Under the pieces are notes generated by a model. It was not told where the DNA came from. It did no database searches and worked only from the letters and a program-made list of their open reading frames with translations. The position numbers were made by a program, and so were the translations under genes. DNA of 64,000 nt. It comes from Streptomyces candidus. Lineage in GTDB: Bacteria; Actinomycetota; Actinomycetes; Streptomycetales; Streptomycetaceae. Location of the stretch: contig NZ_JACHEM010000004.1 in assembly GCF_014207445.1 (NCBI RefSeq), positions 372,001 to 436,000 of the forward strand. The letters run 5' to 3'. Positions 1-8,036 of the stretch are shown piece by piece. Each line of letters starts with the position of its first letter. The first letter of the stretch is position 1.

Positions 1-29
1 ACGAGTTCCGGGGCCTTCGGTCCTGCGAG

Positions 30-103
30 TAGCGGGGACAGGATTTGAACCTGCGACCTCTGGGTTATGAGCCCAGCGAGCTACCGAGCTGCTCCACCCC
101 GCG
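30..103 (-). tRNA. Initiator tRNA-fMet (CAU)
   Basis: A 74-nt cloverleaf reads on the minus strand with anticodon CAU in the loop CUCAUAA. Initiator features are visible: the first base is C and is unpaired (C1 opposite U72), and the anticodon stem has three consecutive G-C pairs (GGG/CCC). The T-loop is GGTTCAAATCC. CCA is not encoded; the bases after the discriminator A are CTC. Elongator tRNA-Met lacks the C1 mismatch and the three G-C pairs, so this should be the initiator species. Confidence 0.95.
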
Positions 104-287
104 TCGGTGAACACGACACTACGGGGTTTCGTCCGCGGTGGGAAATCGGTTCACGGCCGGCGCCCTCGCGCGGTCACCCGACAGCGCCGCGCAGCACCGG
201 ACGGAGCCGGGTCCGGGCCTCCGCCGACGGTGCCGATACCCTCAGCCGGCACCTGCCCACTCCGCCCCGCACGGGAGACCACGCGTC

Positions 288-455
288 ATGCTCAAGGGAT
301 TCATCGCCGCCTTCACGACAAGCCACTTCTTCGGCCTCGGCGACCAGCCCTGGTGGGTACGCGTGCTCGTGACCGCCGCCACCCTCGCCGCACTGTGCCT
401 GGCCGTCGAAGGTGTGCGCCGTCTGCTCAACCGCCGCAAGACCGCGCGGGCTTAG
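288..455 (+). CDS. Small membrane protein, 55 aa, hypothetical
   Basis: A 55-residue ORF starts at ATG with a GGGAGA stretch about ten bases upstream. It has an N-terminal amphipathic part, one likely transmembrane helix (about residues 25-43, VRVLVTAATLAALCLAV) and a basic tail RRLLNRRKTARA. Its last four bases overlap the stop of the convergent otsB. I recognise no family. Composition and the membrane-plus-basic-tail layout suggest a real small inner-membrane protein, but there is no functional clue. Confidence 0.5.
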   Translation: MLKGFIAAFTTSHFFGLGDQPWWVRVLVTAATLAALCLAVEGVRRLLNRRKTARA

Positions 456-1309
456 GCGCGGCCGTCCGGCGAGGCGCCCAACGCATCCGCCAACGCCCCC
501 AGCAGGCCGGCGATTTCGGCCGGACCGTCCAGCAACAGGTCCGCCCTGCTTCCCAGTTCGGGTACGGCCGTACCGCTGCACACCAGCAGGCCGGGTACCC
601 CCTCGGAGCGGAGCTTCTCCACGGCGCCGTACGCCGGGAGGTCTCCCAGGTCGTCGCCCGCGTACAGCACGGACGTCGCGCCGACCTCGTGCACGAGGTC
701 GGTGAGAGCGACGCCCTTGTCGATGCCCGGGGGCCTGAGCTCCAGGACCATGCGTCCCGGTTCGACGATCAGGCCGTGGCGGACGGCCAGCTCGGTGAGG
801 GGCCCGCGCAACGCGTCGAAGGCCGCCTGCGGATCGGAGGCGCGCCGGGTGTGGACGGCGACGGCCTGCCCCTTCTCCTCCACCCAGGTGCCGCGCCATG
901 CGCCGTGCGTGTCGAGCACGCCGGGCAGCTCGGCGCGGACCGCGGCGATACCGGGGTGCGGGGCGGGAGCCCGGACGGTGCCGGTCGCGGCGTCCCAGCG
1001 TTCCGCTCCGTAGTGGCCGAGGACGGTGAGGTGGTCGAGGCCGGGAACCTGGGCGAAGCCGCCGTACCGTACGGCGACGGCTGCCGGGCGGCCGGTGACG
1101 ATGGCCACTGCCGCCACGCGCGGGGCGAGGGCGGCGAGCGCGGGCACGGCATCGGCGTGCGCGCGGGCCTGCTCGGGGTCCGCGACGATGTCGGCGAGCG
1201 TGCCGTCGAAGTCGAGGGCGACGAGGGAGCGGCGGGGCGCCGCCAGAATCGCGGCGAGGCCGTCGCGCCCGGCGGGCGTGGACGGTTCCGGTACGGCGAA
1301 AGTGTCCAT
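452..1309 (-). CDS. otsB: Trehalose-6-phosphate phosphatase
   Basis: 285-residue HAD-superfamily phosphatase that removes phosphate from trehalose 6-phosphate, the second step of the OtsA/OtsB route to trehalose. HAD motif I is LDFDGTLADI (residues 33-42). A later VLYAGDDLGD segment carries the acidic motif IV residues, with a GIDKGVAL lysine motif before it, as in the OtsB family. Length is normal for the family. It is the last gene of a minus-strand run with the DUF3263 gene and a sugar-binding lipoprotein. No otsA is present in the window; it may lie to the left. Confidence 0.92.
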   Translation of the reverse strand: MDTFAVPEPSTPAGRDGLAAILAAPRRSLVALDFDGTLADIVADPEQARAHADAVPALAALAPRVAAVAIVTGRPAAVAVRYGGFAQVPGLDHLTVLGHYGAERWDAATGTVRAPAPHPGIAAVRAELPGVLDTHGAWRGTWVEEKGQAVAVHTRRASDPQAAFDALRGPLTELAVRHGLIVEPGRMVLELRPPGIDKGVALTDLVHEVGATSVLYAGDDLGDLPAYGAVEKLRSEGVPGLLVCSGTAVPELGSRADLLLDGPAEIAGLLGALADALGASPDGRA

Positions 1310-1364
1310 GCGCCGACCCTACCGGGGCCCTCCCGAAAGGGGCCGCTAAGGGTCGGCGGAGGTC

Positions 1365-1805
1365 TCAGCGGCGCGCTCGCCTCTCATCGCGGATCCGCCG
1401 CAGGCGGTTGACCGTGACCGGGTCGTGCGCGACGGCCCGCGCATCGTCCAGCAACGCGTTCAGCAACTGGTAGTAGCGCGTGGGCGAGATGCCGAGCTGC
1501 TCGCGGACGGCCCGTTCCTTGGCCCCCGGCCCGGCCCAGCCCTGCCGCTCGACGCCCAGCACGGCCAGCTCCCGCGCCGAGAGGCCCGAGGGCTCCGGCC
1601 CCTCGGCGGCGCCGGGTCCTTCGTGCGGCTCGGGCGCCGCCGCTCCGTACGGCTCGGGCCCGTTGCCGAACGGCTCAGGCCCGGCGCCGGGCCGCTCGGC
1701 GCCGGGCCGCTCGGCGCCGGGCCGATGCTCGGGCTCGATGCCGCGCCGCCCGGGCTCGGCGCCGGGCCGCTCCGGCGCCTCTTCGTTCGGCTCAGGCACG
1801 TCCAT
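1365..1805 (-). CDS. DUF3263 family protein, putative small DNA-binding protein
   Basis: 146 residues. The C-terminal half (about 75-146: LSARELAVLGVERQG, then KERAVREQLGISPTRYYQLLN, then RLRRIRDERRARR) has the helix-turn-helix-like pattern of the actinobacterial DUF3263 family. The N-terminal half is low complexity, with repeated GAERP/GAEP units encoded by a short tandem DNA repeat near 1690-1790. It starts 10 nt after the stop of the sugar-binding lipoprotein, so the two are probably co-transcribed. The function of the family is unknown. Confidence 0.75.
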   Translation of the reverse strand: MDVPEPNEEAPERPGAEPGRRGIEPEHRPGAERPGAERPGAGPEPFGNGPEPYGAAAPEPHEGPGAAEGPEPSGLSARELAVLGVERQGWAGPGAKERAVREQLGISPTRYYQLLNALLDDARAVAHDPVTVNRLRRIRDERRARR

Positions 1806-1815
1806 GCCTCCCAGC

Positions 1816-3093
1816 CTATTGCTGCGCGCTGTCCACTGCCGCCGCCTCCCGCGACAGCGCTCCCAGCACGCCGCCGGGCGTGTTGCCGGGCTCGACGGCC
1901 GCGCCGATCTCCTGCTTGATGTTCTCGCTGACCTTCGCCCAGGACGTCTTGCCCACCGGGTAGAGCTTCGCGGTCGGCATCGCGTCGAGGAACTTGCGGG
2001 TCTTCTGGTGCTTGCTGTCGGCCAGCATCTTGTCGGTCGCGGTGAGGGTGACCGGCTGGAGGTCGAATTCGTCGGCGAAGGCCAGCACGTTGGCGTCCTC
2101 GTAGGCGAAGTCGAGGAACTTGCCGATCTCCTTGCGGTGACCGTTCTGCTTGAAGCCCATCATCCAGTCGGCGACGCCCATCGCGGACCGCTGCTTGCCG
2201 TCCTTGGTGGGCAGGGGCACCATCTCGTACTCGACGCCGTTCTTCTCGGCCTGCTGCATCAGCGACGGGTGGCCGTTGAGCATGCCGACCTCGCCCTTCG
2301 CGAAGGCCGCGAAGGCCTCCTTGCGGTTGAGTTTGCCGGGGGCGACGGGGCCGGTCAGGCCGGGGCCGACCAGCTTGTCCTTGAGGAACGTGAAGGCACC
2401 GATGTTGTCGGCGGAGTTGATCGAGTACGCGCCGATGTCGTCGGTGTAGCCGGAACCGGCGGCCAGCATCCAGTTCATGGTCTCGGCCTGTGCCTCCTCC
2501 GGACCGAGCGGAAGCGCGAACGGGTACTTCACGCCTTCCTCCTTGAGCGTCTTCGCGTCGGCGGCGAGGGCGTCCCAGGTCTTCGGGGCGGAGTCGATGC
2601 CGGCCTTCTCGAAGAGGTCCTTGTTGTAGAACATCAGGCGGGTGCTGCCGACGAAGGGCATGCCGTACTGCATGCGGTCGACCTCGCCCGCCTTGGCGAG
2701 AGGAGCCAGGAAGTTGGCCTGGGTGGGGATCGAGACCATTTCCTCGACGGCGTAGAGCTTGCCGTCGGCGACGTAGTCGGCGTAGGCGCCGATCTGGGCG
2801 ATGTCGGGGGCCTTGCCTGCCTCGACCATCTCGGCGACCTTGCGGTCCACGTCGTTCCACGAGTGGATCGAGACGTCCACCTTGACGCCCGGGTTCTTCG
2901 TCTCGAATTCGCGGGCGAGGTTGTTCCAGTACTTCTTGGTGCCGTCGCCGCCGTCGATGTTGTAGTCGGCGGCGACGAACTTCAGCGTCACCTCGTCGGA
3001 GCCGCCGATACCGAGACTGCCGCAGCCCGCGACGGTCGTTGCCACAGCAAGCGCGGCTATCGCCGCGGTCAGACCCAAGTAGCGCCGCTGCAC
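1816..3093 (-). CDS. Extracellular sugar-binding lipoprotein (ABC-type, family 1)
   Basis: About 425 residues if translation begins at GTG 3093 (VQRRYLGLTAA), preceded by AGGGTGG; the open frame extends upstream to 3225 but that part has no signal peptide character. The N-terminus is a lipoprotein signal with lipobox VAGC. The body has the fold pattern of family 1 carbohydrate-binding proteins, with strands such as GVKVDVSIHSWND, MQYGMPFVGSTRLMFYNKDLF and WMLAAGSG. No permease genes are adjacent. The divergent promoter region holds a DasR-type site, which points to an amino-sugar or chito-oligosaccharide ligand. MsiK, encoded at 29.3 kb, would be a plausible ATPase for such a system. Confidence 0.85.
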   Translation of the reverse strand: MQRRYLGLTAAIAALAVATTVAGCGSLGIGGSDEVTLKFVAADYNIDGGDGTKKYWNNLAREFETKNPGVKVDVSIHSWNDVDRKVAEMVEAGKAPDIAQIGAYADYVADGKLYAVEEMVSIPTQANFLAPLAKAGEVDRMQYGMPFVGSTRLMFYNKDLFEKAGIDSAPKTWDALAADAKTLKEEGVKYPFALPLGPEEAQAETMNWMLAAGSGYTDDIGAYSINSADNIGAFTFLKDKLVGPGLTGPVAPGKLNRKEAFAAFAKGEVGMLNGHPSLMQQAEKNGVEYEMVPLPTKDGKQRSAMGVADWMMGFKQNGHRKEIGKFLDFAYEDANVLAFADEFDLQPVTLTATDKMLADSKHQKTRKFLDAMPTAKLYPVGKTSWAKVSENIKQEIGAAVEPGNTPGGVLGALSREAAAVDSAQQ

Positions 3094-3234
3094 AGCCCGT
3101 TCCACCCTCTGATGCTCATTTGTCTGCCCGTTTTGCGCCAGTGTGTACGGCACCCTCGTGAGGCCCGCGCATCCTACCGACACCCTTGTCCGCATGAGTT
3201 GCGATGAGTTGTGATTTTCCCTCACACACGACTA

Positions 3235-3250
3235 CCCGGTCTACACCACT
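3235..3250. promoter_or_regulatory. DasR operator (dre) between sugar-binding lipoprotein and SIS gene
   Basis: The 16-mer CCCGGTCTACACCACT matches the dre consensus ACTGGTCTAGACCACT at 13 of 16 positions. It lies in the 261-bp gap between the divergent lipoprotein and SIS-domain genes, so it could act on both. DasR is the GntR repressor of N-acetylglucosamine use in Streptomyces, released by glucosamine-6-phosphate. Confidence 0.7.
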
Positions 3251-3354
3251 TGGGTATCTCTTACGCAACACCTTCCGCAAATCCCGTAAGGGCTGCTAAG
3301 CAGGGCGGCGTCAAGGTCAACAACGCCGTCCACGTTCCCGAGGAGCCGTCGCGC

Positions 3355-4260
3355 ATGTCCCGTACCTCAGTTGAGATTGCCACCCAGCCGACCTGCTGGC
3401 GGCGCGCCGCCGAGTACGCGACCGACTTCGAGGGCCTTCCCCTGCCTGGTGAACGCGTTGCCGTCACCGGCTGCGGCACGTCGTGGTTCATGGCGATGGC
3501 GTACGCGGCACTGCGCGAGGCGGCGGGCCAGGGCGAGACGGACGCGTTCGCGTCCTCCGAGTTCCCGGTCGGCCGCTCCTACGACCGTGTGGTGGCAATC
3601 ACGCGCTCCGGCACCACGAGCGAGGTGCTGGCGCTGCTCGCGGAGGTACGGGGGAAGGTCCCCACTCTCGCCCTCACCGGCGACCCGAAGACTCCGGTCA
3701 TGGACGCGGCCGACACGATCGCCGTCCTCGACTGGGCCGACGAGGAATCCGTCGTGCAGACCCGGTTCGCGACGACCGCGCTCGCCTTCCTGCGCGCGGG
3801 ACTCGAACGCACGGGCCCTCTCGCGCCCGGCGTGAAGACCGTGACCGCGGCCGCCGTCGACGCCGAACTCGCCGTGACCGAGCCCCTCCCGGAGTCCGTC
3901 ACCTCCGCCGAACAGTGGACGTTCCTCGGGCGTGGCTGGACGTACGGGCTGGCCCAGGAGGCCGGTCTGAAGATGCGCGAGGCGGCCGGCGCGTGGACGG
4001 AGTCCTACCCGGCCATGGAATACCGCCACGGCCCCATCTCGATCACCGGTCCTGGCCGGGTGACCTGGGTGTTCGGCCCCCTCCCGGAGGGCCTCGCGGG
4101 CGATGTCACGAACGTCGGCGGCACGCTCGTCACCCACGCGGGCGCCGACCCGATGGCCGACCTGATCCGCGCCCAGCGCCTGGCGGTCGTCCTCGCCGAG
4201 TCCAAGGGCTACGACCCCGACCACCCCCGCAACCTCTCCCGCAGCGTCATCCTCGCCTGA
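3355..4260 (+). CDS. SIS-domain sugar-phosphate protein (AgaS/GlmS isomerase-like)
   Basis: 301 residues from ATG 3355, with GAGGAG 10 bases upstream. Two SIS domains are visible. The first has VAVTGCGTSWFMA (about 35-47) and AITRSGTTSEV (about 82-92). The second contains ESYPAMEYRHGP (about 215-226), the Glu/His-Gly-Pro signature of GlmS and AgaS isomerase domains. No glutaminase domain is present, so it is not GlmS. Beside nagK-nagA and behind a DasR-type site, it is a candidate glucosamine-6-phosphate deaminase/isomerase or another GlcNAc-6-phosphate-converting enzyme. The exact reaction is inference. Confidence 0.8.
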   Translation: MSRTSVEIATQPTCWRRAAEYATDFEGLPLPGERVAVTGCGTSWFMAMAYAALREAAGQGETDAFASSEFPVGRSYDRVVAITRSGTTSEVLALLAEVRGKVPTLALTGDPKTPVMDAADTIAVLDWADEESVVQTRFATTALAFLRAGLERTGPLAPGVKTVTAAAVDAELAVTEPLPESVTSAEQWTFLGRGWTYGLAQEAGLKMREAAGAWTESYPAMEYRHGPISITGPGRVTWVFGPLPEGLAGDVTNVGGTLVTHAGADPMADLIRAQRLAVVLAESKGYDPDHPRNLSRSVILA

Positions 4261-4267
4261 CTCCGCC

Positions 4268-4431
4268 CGCAGCCCCTTGGGCGGGACCGCCCTCTACGCC
4301 AGCCCCCTTGCGCGGCGCGGCCGCCCTCTACGCCAGCCCCCCTCGGGCGGCGGGGCCGCCCTCTACATCAGCTTCCCTTGGGCGGGGCCCCCTCTACATC
4401 AGCTTCCCTTGGGCGGCGGGGCCGCCCCTCG
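4268..4431 (+). repeat. Tandem GC-rich repeat, units of 31-35 bp
   Basis: Four to five imperfect copies of a unit built as CCCTCTACRYCAGC, then CCCTTGGGCGG and GGGGCCG. The shared core CCCTCTAC begins at 4290, 4324, 4359 and 4390. Each copy contains a C-run facing a G-run, so each could form a hairpin. The 396-bp gap 4261-4656 holds this array, then a C-rich stretch and the DasR-type site. No gene is seen in it. Confidence 0.75.
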
Positions 4432-4613
4432 GGGGCGGGACGGGCGGGCAAGGGGGCGGCCCCCACCGGACGGTGCGCCCCCGCCCTGCGCCCCGCTACC
4501 CCCGAGCGCCCCACGCCCGCCACCCCCCGTACGCCCCACGCCCCGCCGCCCGGCCGTACGCCCCGCCACCCCCGAACGCCCCCGTACGCCCCCCAGCCCC
4601 CGACCCGCCCCCC

Positions 4614-4629
4614 AGTGGACTAGACCTAT
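4614..4629. promoter_or_regulatory. DasR operator (dre) upstream of nagK-nagA
   Basis: AGTGGACTAGACCTAT matches AGTGGTCTAGACCACT at 13 of 16 positions and ends 27 bases before the nagK GTG. DasR control of nagKA through such a site is established in S. coelicolor. Confidence 0.8.
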
Positions 4630-4656
4630 CCGAGGTCGACGCGCGACACTACCCCC

Positions 4657-5730
4657 GTGAAACACGTCATCGCCCTCGATGTAGGCGGCACCGGCATGAA
4701 AGCCGCCCTGGTCGCCCCCAACGGCACCCTCCTCCACGAGGCCCGCCGCCCCACCGGCCGGGACCGCGGTCCGGAAGCCGTCGTCGAGTCGATCCTCGCC
4801 TTCGCCGAAGACCTCCGCACCCACGGCGAGGAGCACTTCGGCGAGAGCGCCTCGGCCGCCGGTGTAGCGGTCCCGGGCATCGTCGACGCCGAGCACGGCA
4901 TCGCCGTCTACGCCGCCAACCTCGGCTGGCGCGACGTCCCGATGCGCACCCTCCTCGGCGAACGGCTCGGCGGCATCCCGGTCGCCCTGGGCCACGACGT
5001 CCGCACCGGCGGCCTCGCCGAGGGCCGGGTCGGCGCGGCCCAGGACGCCGATCGCTTCCTCTTCGTCGCCCTGGGCACGGGCATCGCGGGCGCCATCGGG
5101 ATCGCCGGCGCGATCGAAGCGGGCGCCCATGGCAGCGCCGGCGAGATCGGCCACATCGTGGTGCGCCCCGGCGGCGTGGCCTGCGGCTGCGGCCAGCGCG
5201 GCTGCCTGGAGCGCTACGCCTCGGCCTCCGCCGTCTCCCAGGCCTGGGCGGACGCCTCCGGCGACCCCACCGCGGACGCGGCGGACTGCGCCAGGGCCGT
5301 CGAGAACGGCGACCCCACGGCCCACGCGGTCTGGCACGAGGCGGTGGACTCCCTCGCCGACGGGCTCGTCACCGCCCTCACCCTGCTCGACCCCCACACC
5401 CTCATCGTGGGTGGCGGGCTGGCCGAGGCCGGTGAAACCCTGTTCGTACCGCTGCGTGCGGCGGTCGCGGAACGCGTCACGTTCCAGCGGCTCCCCACGA
5501 TCGTGCCCGCCGCGCTCGGCGACACGGCGGGCTGTCTGGGCGCGGGCCTCCTCGCCTGGGACCTCCTCGCCACGTACAACAACAGCACCGCCAACAACGA
5601 CACCCGCACCACCAGCAACCGCACCGCCGACACCAGCACCACCCCGCTCGCGCCCGGCACCCCCATTCCCCGCACCCCCCACCCCATGCGCACCGACGAC
5701 ATGGACACCACGGAGGTAACCGACCGATGA
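4657..5730 (+). CDS. nagK: ROK-family N-acetylglucosamine (or glucose) kinase
   Basis: 357 residues from GTG. The N-terminal phosphate-binding motif is ALDVGGTGMKAAL (about 5-17). A second ATP motif is FVALGTGIAGAIG. The ROK zinc motif CGCGQRGCLERYASA spans about 172-186. It should phosphorylate GlcNAc to GlcNAc-6-P for NagA. The ROK core ends near residue 305; the rest is an unusual Thr/Asn/Pro-rich tail of about 50 residues (TYNNSTANNDTRTTSNRTAD onward) that has no expected function. Its stop overlaps the nagA start (ATGA), so the two are translationally coupled. Symbol assigned by pairing with nagA; sequence alone does not exclude glucokinase. Confidence 0.85.
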   Translation: MKHVIALDVGGTGMKAALVAPNGTLLHEARRPTGRDRGPEAVVESILAFAEDLRTHGEEHFGESASAAGVAVPGIVDAEHGIAVYAANLGWRDVPMRTLLGERLGGIPVALGHDVRTGGLAEGRVGAAQDADRFLFVALGTGIAGAIGIAGAIEAGAHGSAGEIGHIVVRPGGVACGCGQRGCLERYASASAVSQAWADASGDPTADAADCARAVENGDPTAHAVWHEAVDSLADGLVTALTLLDPHTLIVGGGLAEAGETLFVPLRAAVAERVTFQRLPTIVPAALGDTAGCLGAGLLAWDLLATYNNSTANNDTRTTSNRTADTSTTPLAPGTPIPRTPHPMRTDDMDTTEVTDR

Positions 5731-6902
5731 CCACCCACCAGGTCCAGGTCCTGTCCGGCGCCCAGGTGGTGCTCCCCACCGGCACCGTCGACGGCGGCCG
5801 GGTCATCGTCGACGGTACGAAGATCGCGGGAGCGCTCCCCGGCACCGCGGCCTCCGCCTCCGCCCCCGCCCACCACACCCTTGACCTTTCCGGTCACTGG
5901 ATCGTCCCCGGCTTCGTCGACATGCACGTGCACGGCGGCGGCGGCGCGTCCTTCACCTCCGGTACGGCGGAGGAGGTGCTCCAGGCGGTCGCCACCCACC
6001 GCGCGCACGGCACGACCACGATGGTCGCCTCCACCGTCACCGAGGAGATGGACGTCCTCGCCTCCCGTGCGGCCCTCCTCGCCGAACTGGTCCAACAGGG
6101 CGACCTGGCCGGAATCCACTTCGAGGGGCCGTTCATCTCCCCCTGCCGCAAGGGCGCGCACAGCGAGTCCCTGCTCCGCGACCCGGACCCGGCGGACGTG
6201 CGCAAACTGATGGACGCGGCGCACGGCACGGCCAAGATGTTCACCCTGGCGACGGAGATGCCGGGCGGCCTGGACTCCGTACGCCTGCTCGCCGAGAACG
6301 GTGTGCTCGCCGCCGTCGGCCACACGGACGCCACGTACGAGCAGACCGTGGCCGCCATCGACGCGGGCGCCACCGTCGCGACCCACCTCTACAACGCGAT
6401 GCCCGCCGTCGGCCACCGCGCCCCCGGCCCGATCGTCGCGCTCCTGGAGGACGAGCGGGTCACCGTCGAGCTGATCAACGACGGCACGCACCTGCACCCC
6501 GGTGCCTTCCGGTTCGCGTACCACCACGCGGGCGCGGCGCGCGTCGCGATGATCACCGACGCGATGGACGCGGCGGGCTTCGGCGACGGTTTCTACGACC
6601 TCGGGCCGCTCGCGGTCGAGGTGCGCGAGGGTGTGGCCAGGCTGGTCGAGGGGGGATCGATCGCGGGCTCCACGCTCACCCTGGACAAGGCGTTCCGCCG
6701 TTCGGTCACGATCGACGGGCTGTCCGTCGAGGACGCCGTGCGGTCGCTGTCCGCCAACCCCGCCCGTCTCCTCGGCGTCGACGACAGGGTCGGCTCCCTG
6801 GAGCCCGGCAAGGACGCGGACCTGGTCGTCCTGGACGCGGACTTCGCGGTCAAGGGCGTGATGCGCAGGGGCGCTTGGGTTCTGGACCCCCAAGTCGGCT
6901 GA
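5727..6902 (+). CDS. nagA: N-acetylglucosamine-6-phosphate deacetylase
   Basis: 391-residue amidohydrolase converting GlcNAc-6-P to glucosamine-6-P and acetate. Family motifs: metal-binding HVHGGGG (about 66-72), catalytic-site HFEGPF (about 130-135), VGHTDATYEQ, THLYNAMPAVGHRAPG, LINDGTHLHP and the catalytic Asp in MITDAMDAAG (about 275). Length is normal. It overlaps nagK by four bases. A hairpin terminator follows at 6938, separating it from the PfkB gene. Confidence 0.95.
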   Translation: MTTHQVQVLSGAQVVLPTGTVDGGRVIVDGTKIAGALPGTAASASAPAHHTLDLSGHWIVPGFVDMHVHGGGGASFTSGTAEEVLQAVATHRAHGTTTMVASTVTEEMDVLASRAALLAELVQQGDLAGIHFEGPFISPCRKGAHSESLLRDPDPADVRKLMDAAHGTAKMFTLATEMPGGLDSVRLLAENGVLAAVGHTDATYEQTVAAIDAGATVATHLYNAMPAVGHRAPGPIVALLEDERVTVELINDGTHLHPGAFRFAYHHAGAARVAMITDAMDAAGFGDGFYDLGPLAVEVREGVARLVEGGSIAGSTLTLDKAFRRSVTIDGLSVEDAVRSLSANPARLLGVDDRVGSLEPGKDADLVVLDADFAVKGVMRRGAWVLDPQVG

Positions 6903-6937
6903 CCTCTCGCCGAATTCGCCCCGAATCGAAGGGAAGT

Positions 6938-6963
6938 GACCGGCCCGTCCCCCTGGGCCGGTC
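6938..6963 (+). terminator. Terminator after nagA
   Basis: Stem GACCGGCCC / GGGCCGGTC with an 8-nt loop, followed by a T-rich stretch TCCTTCTCTTT. It lies 36 bases after the nagA stop. Confidence 0.7.
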
Positions 6964-6998
6964 TCCTTCTCTTTGGCATGATCACCATGGCAGGCACA

Positions 6999-7016
6999 TG
7001 AGAAAGTGCTTTCTCA
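6999..7016. promoter_or_regulatory. Perfect 18-bp palindrome upstream of PfkB-aldolase operon
   Basis: TGAGAAAG-TG-CTTTCTCA, perfect 8-bp arms, ending 38 bases before the kinase ATG. Position and symmetry suggest a repressor operator (DeoR, LacI or similar). The regulator is unknown. Confidence 0.55.
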
Positions 7017-7054
7017 GCAGGCGTCCGGCAACGCTACGGGGGTGAACGCGGGTC

Positions 7055-7996
7055 ATGAGCATGATCCTGACGGTCACGCTGAACACCGCTCTCGACCTCA
7101 CCCACCACGTTCCGCAACTCGTCCCCCATGCCTCGCACCGCGTCACGTCCGTCACGGAGCGTCCGGGCGGCAAGGGCCTCAACGTGGCGCGGGTCCTGGC
7201 CGCGCTCGGCCACCAGACGGTCGTCACCGGCTTCGTCGGCGGCGCGACGGGGGCCGTCGTCCGGGACCTGCTCGTGTCGGAGTCCCCCACCGACGCGCTG
7301 ATCCCCATCGCCGGAAACACCCGCCGCACCCTCGCCGTCGTCGACGCGTCCACCGGCGACACCACCCAGTTCAACGAACCGGGCCCGGCCGTCACCCCCG
7401 CCGAGTGGCAGACGTTCCTCTCCTCGTACGGCGAACTCCTGGGCGGGGCACGGGCGGTGGCCCTCTGCGGCAGCCTGCCGCCGGGCATCCACGTCGGCGC
7501 GTACGCCGACCTGGTCCGCCGCGCCCGGGCGGCCGGTGTCCCCGTCCTGCTCGACACCAGCGGAGAACCCCTGCGCCGGGGCGTCGCCGCCCGCCCCGAC
7601 GTCATCAAGCCCAACGCGGACGAGCTGGCCCGGCTCACCGGCTCCCGCGACGCGTCGACCGCGTCGGCGGACGCCCGCCGCAAGGGGGCGCGCGCGGTCG
7701 TCGCCTCGCTGGGCCCGGACGGGCTCCTCGCCACGACGGACGAGGGCCGCTGGCAGGCCGCGCCTCCCGCGCCCGTCCGGGGAAATCCCACCGGCGCGGG
7801 CGATTCGGCGGTGGCCGGCCTCCTCTGCGGCCTGGTCACGGGCCTCTCGTGGCCCGACCGGCTCGCGTTGGCGGTGGCTCTCTCGGCGGCAACGGTCGCC
7901 GCTCCGGCGGCGGGCGAGTTCGACCGGGCGACGTACGAGTCCCTGCTCCCCCGGGTCGAGGTCACCTCACCCGCGAGCGGCAGCGCACCCCGGTGA
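7055..7996 (+). CDS. PfkB-family 1-phosphofructokinase / tagatose-6-phosphate kinase
   Basis: 313 residues. The N-terminus MILTVTLNTALDLTHHV and the GGKGLNVARVLAALG motif (about 35-49) are those of the 1-phosphofructokinase/LacC branch of PfkB kinases. The catalytic GNPTGAGDSAVAGL motif with the Asp base lies near 246-259. A following class II aldolase, 40 nt downstream, suggests the pair converts a hexose phosphate to a bisphosphate and then cleaves it. Being beside nagKA, amino-sugar or tagatose/galactosamine metabolism is possible; fructose-1-P is also possible. Substrate not decided by sequence. Confidence 0.85.
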   Translation: MSMILTVTLNTALDLTHHVPQLVPHASHRVTSVTERPGGKGLNVARVLAALGHQTVVTGFVGGATGAVVRDLLVSESPTDALIPIAGNTRRTLAVVDASTGDTTQFNEPGPAVTPAEWQTFLSSYGELLGGARAVALCGSLPPGIHVGAYADLVRRARAAGVPVLLDTSGEPLRRGVAARPDVIKPNADELARLTGSRDASTASADARRKGARAVVASLGPDGLLATTDEGRWQAAPPAPVRGNPTGAGDSAVAGLLCGLVTGLSWPDRLALAVALSAATVAAPAAGEFDRATYESLLPRVEVTSPASGSAPR

Positions 7997-8036
7997 GTCC
8001 CACCCCGCCCCCGAGCACCAGAACAGGGAAGCCGAC

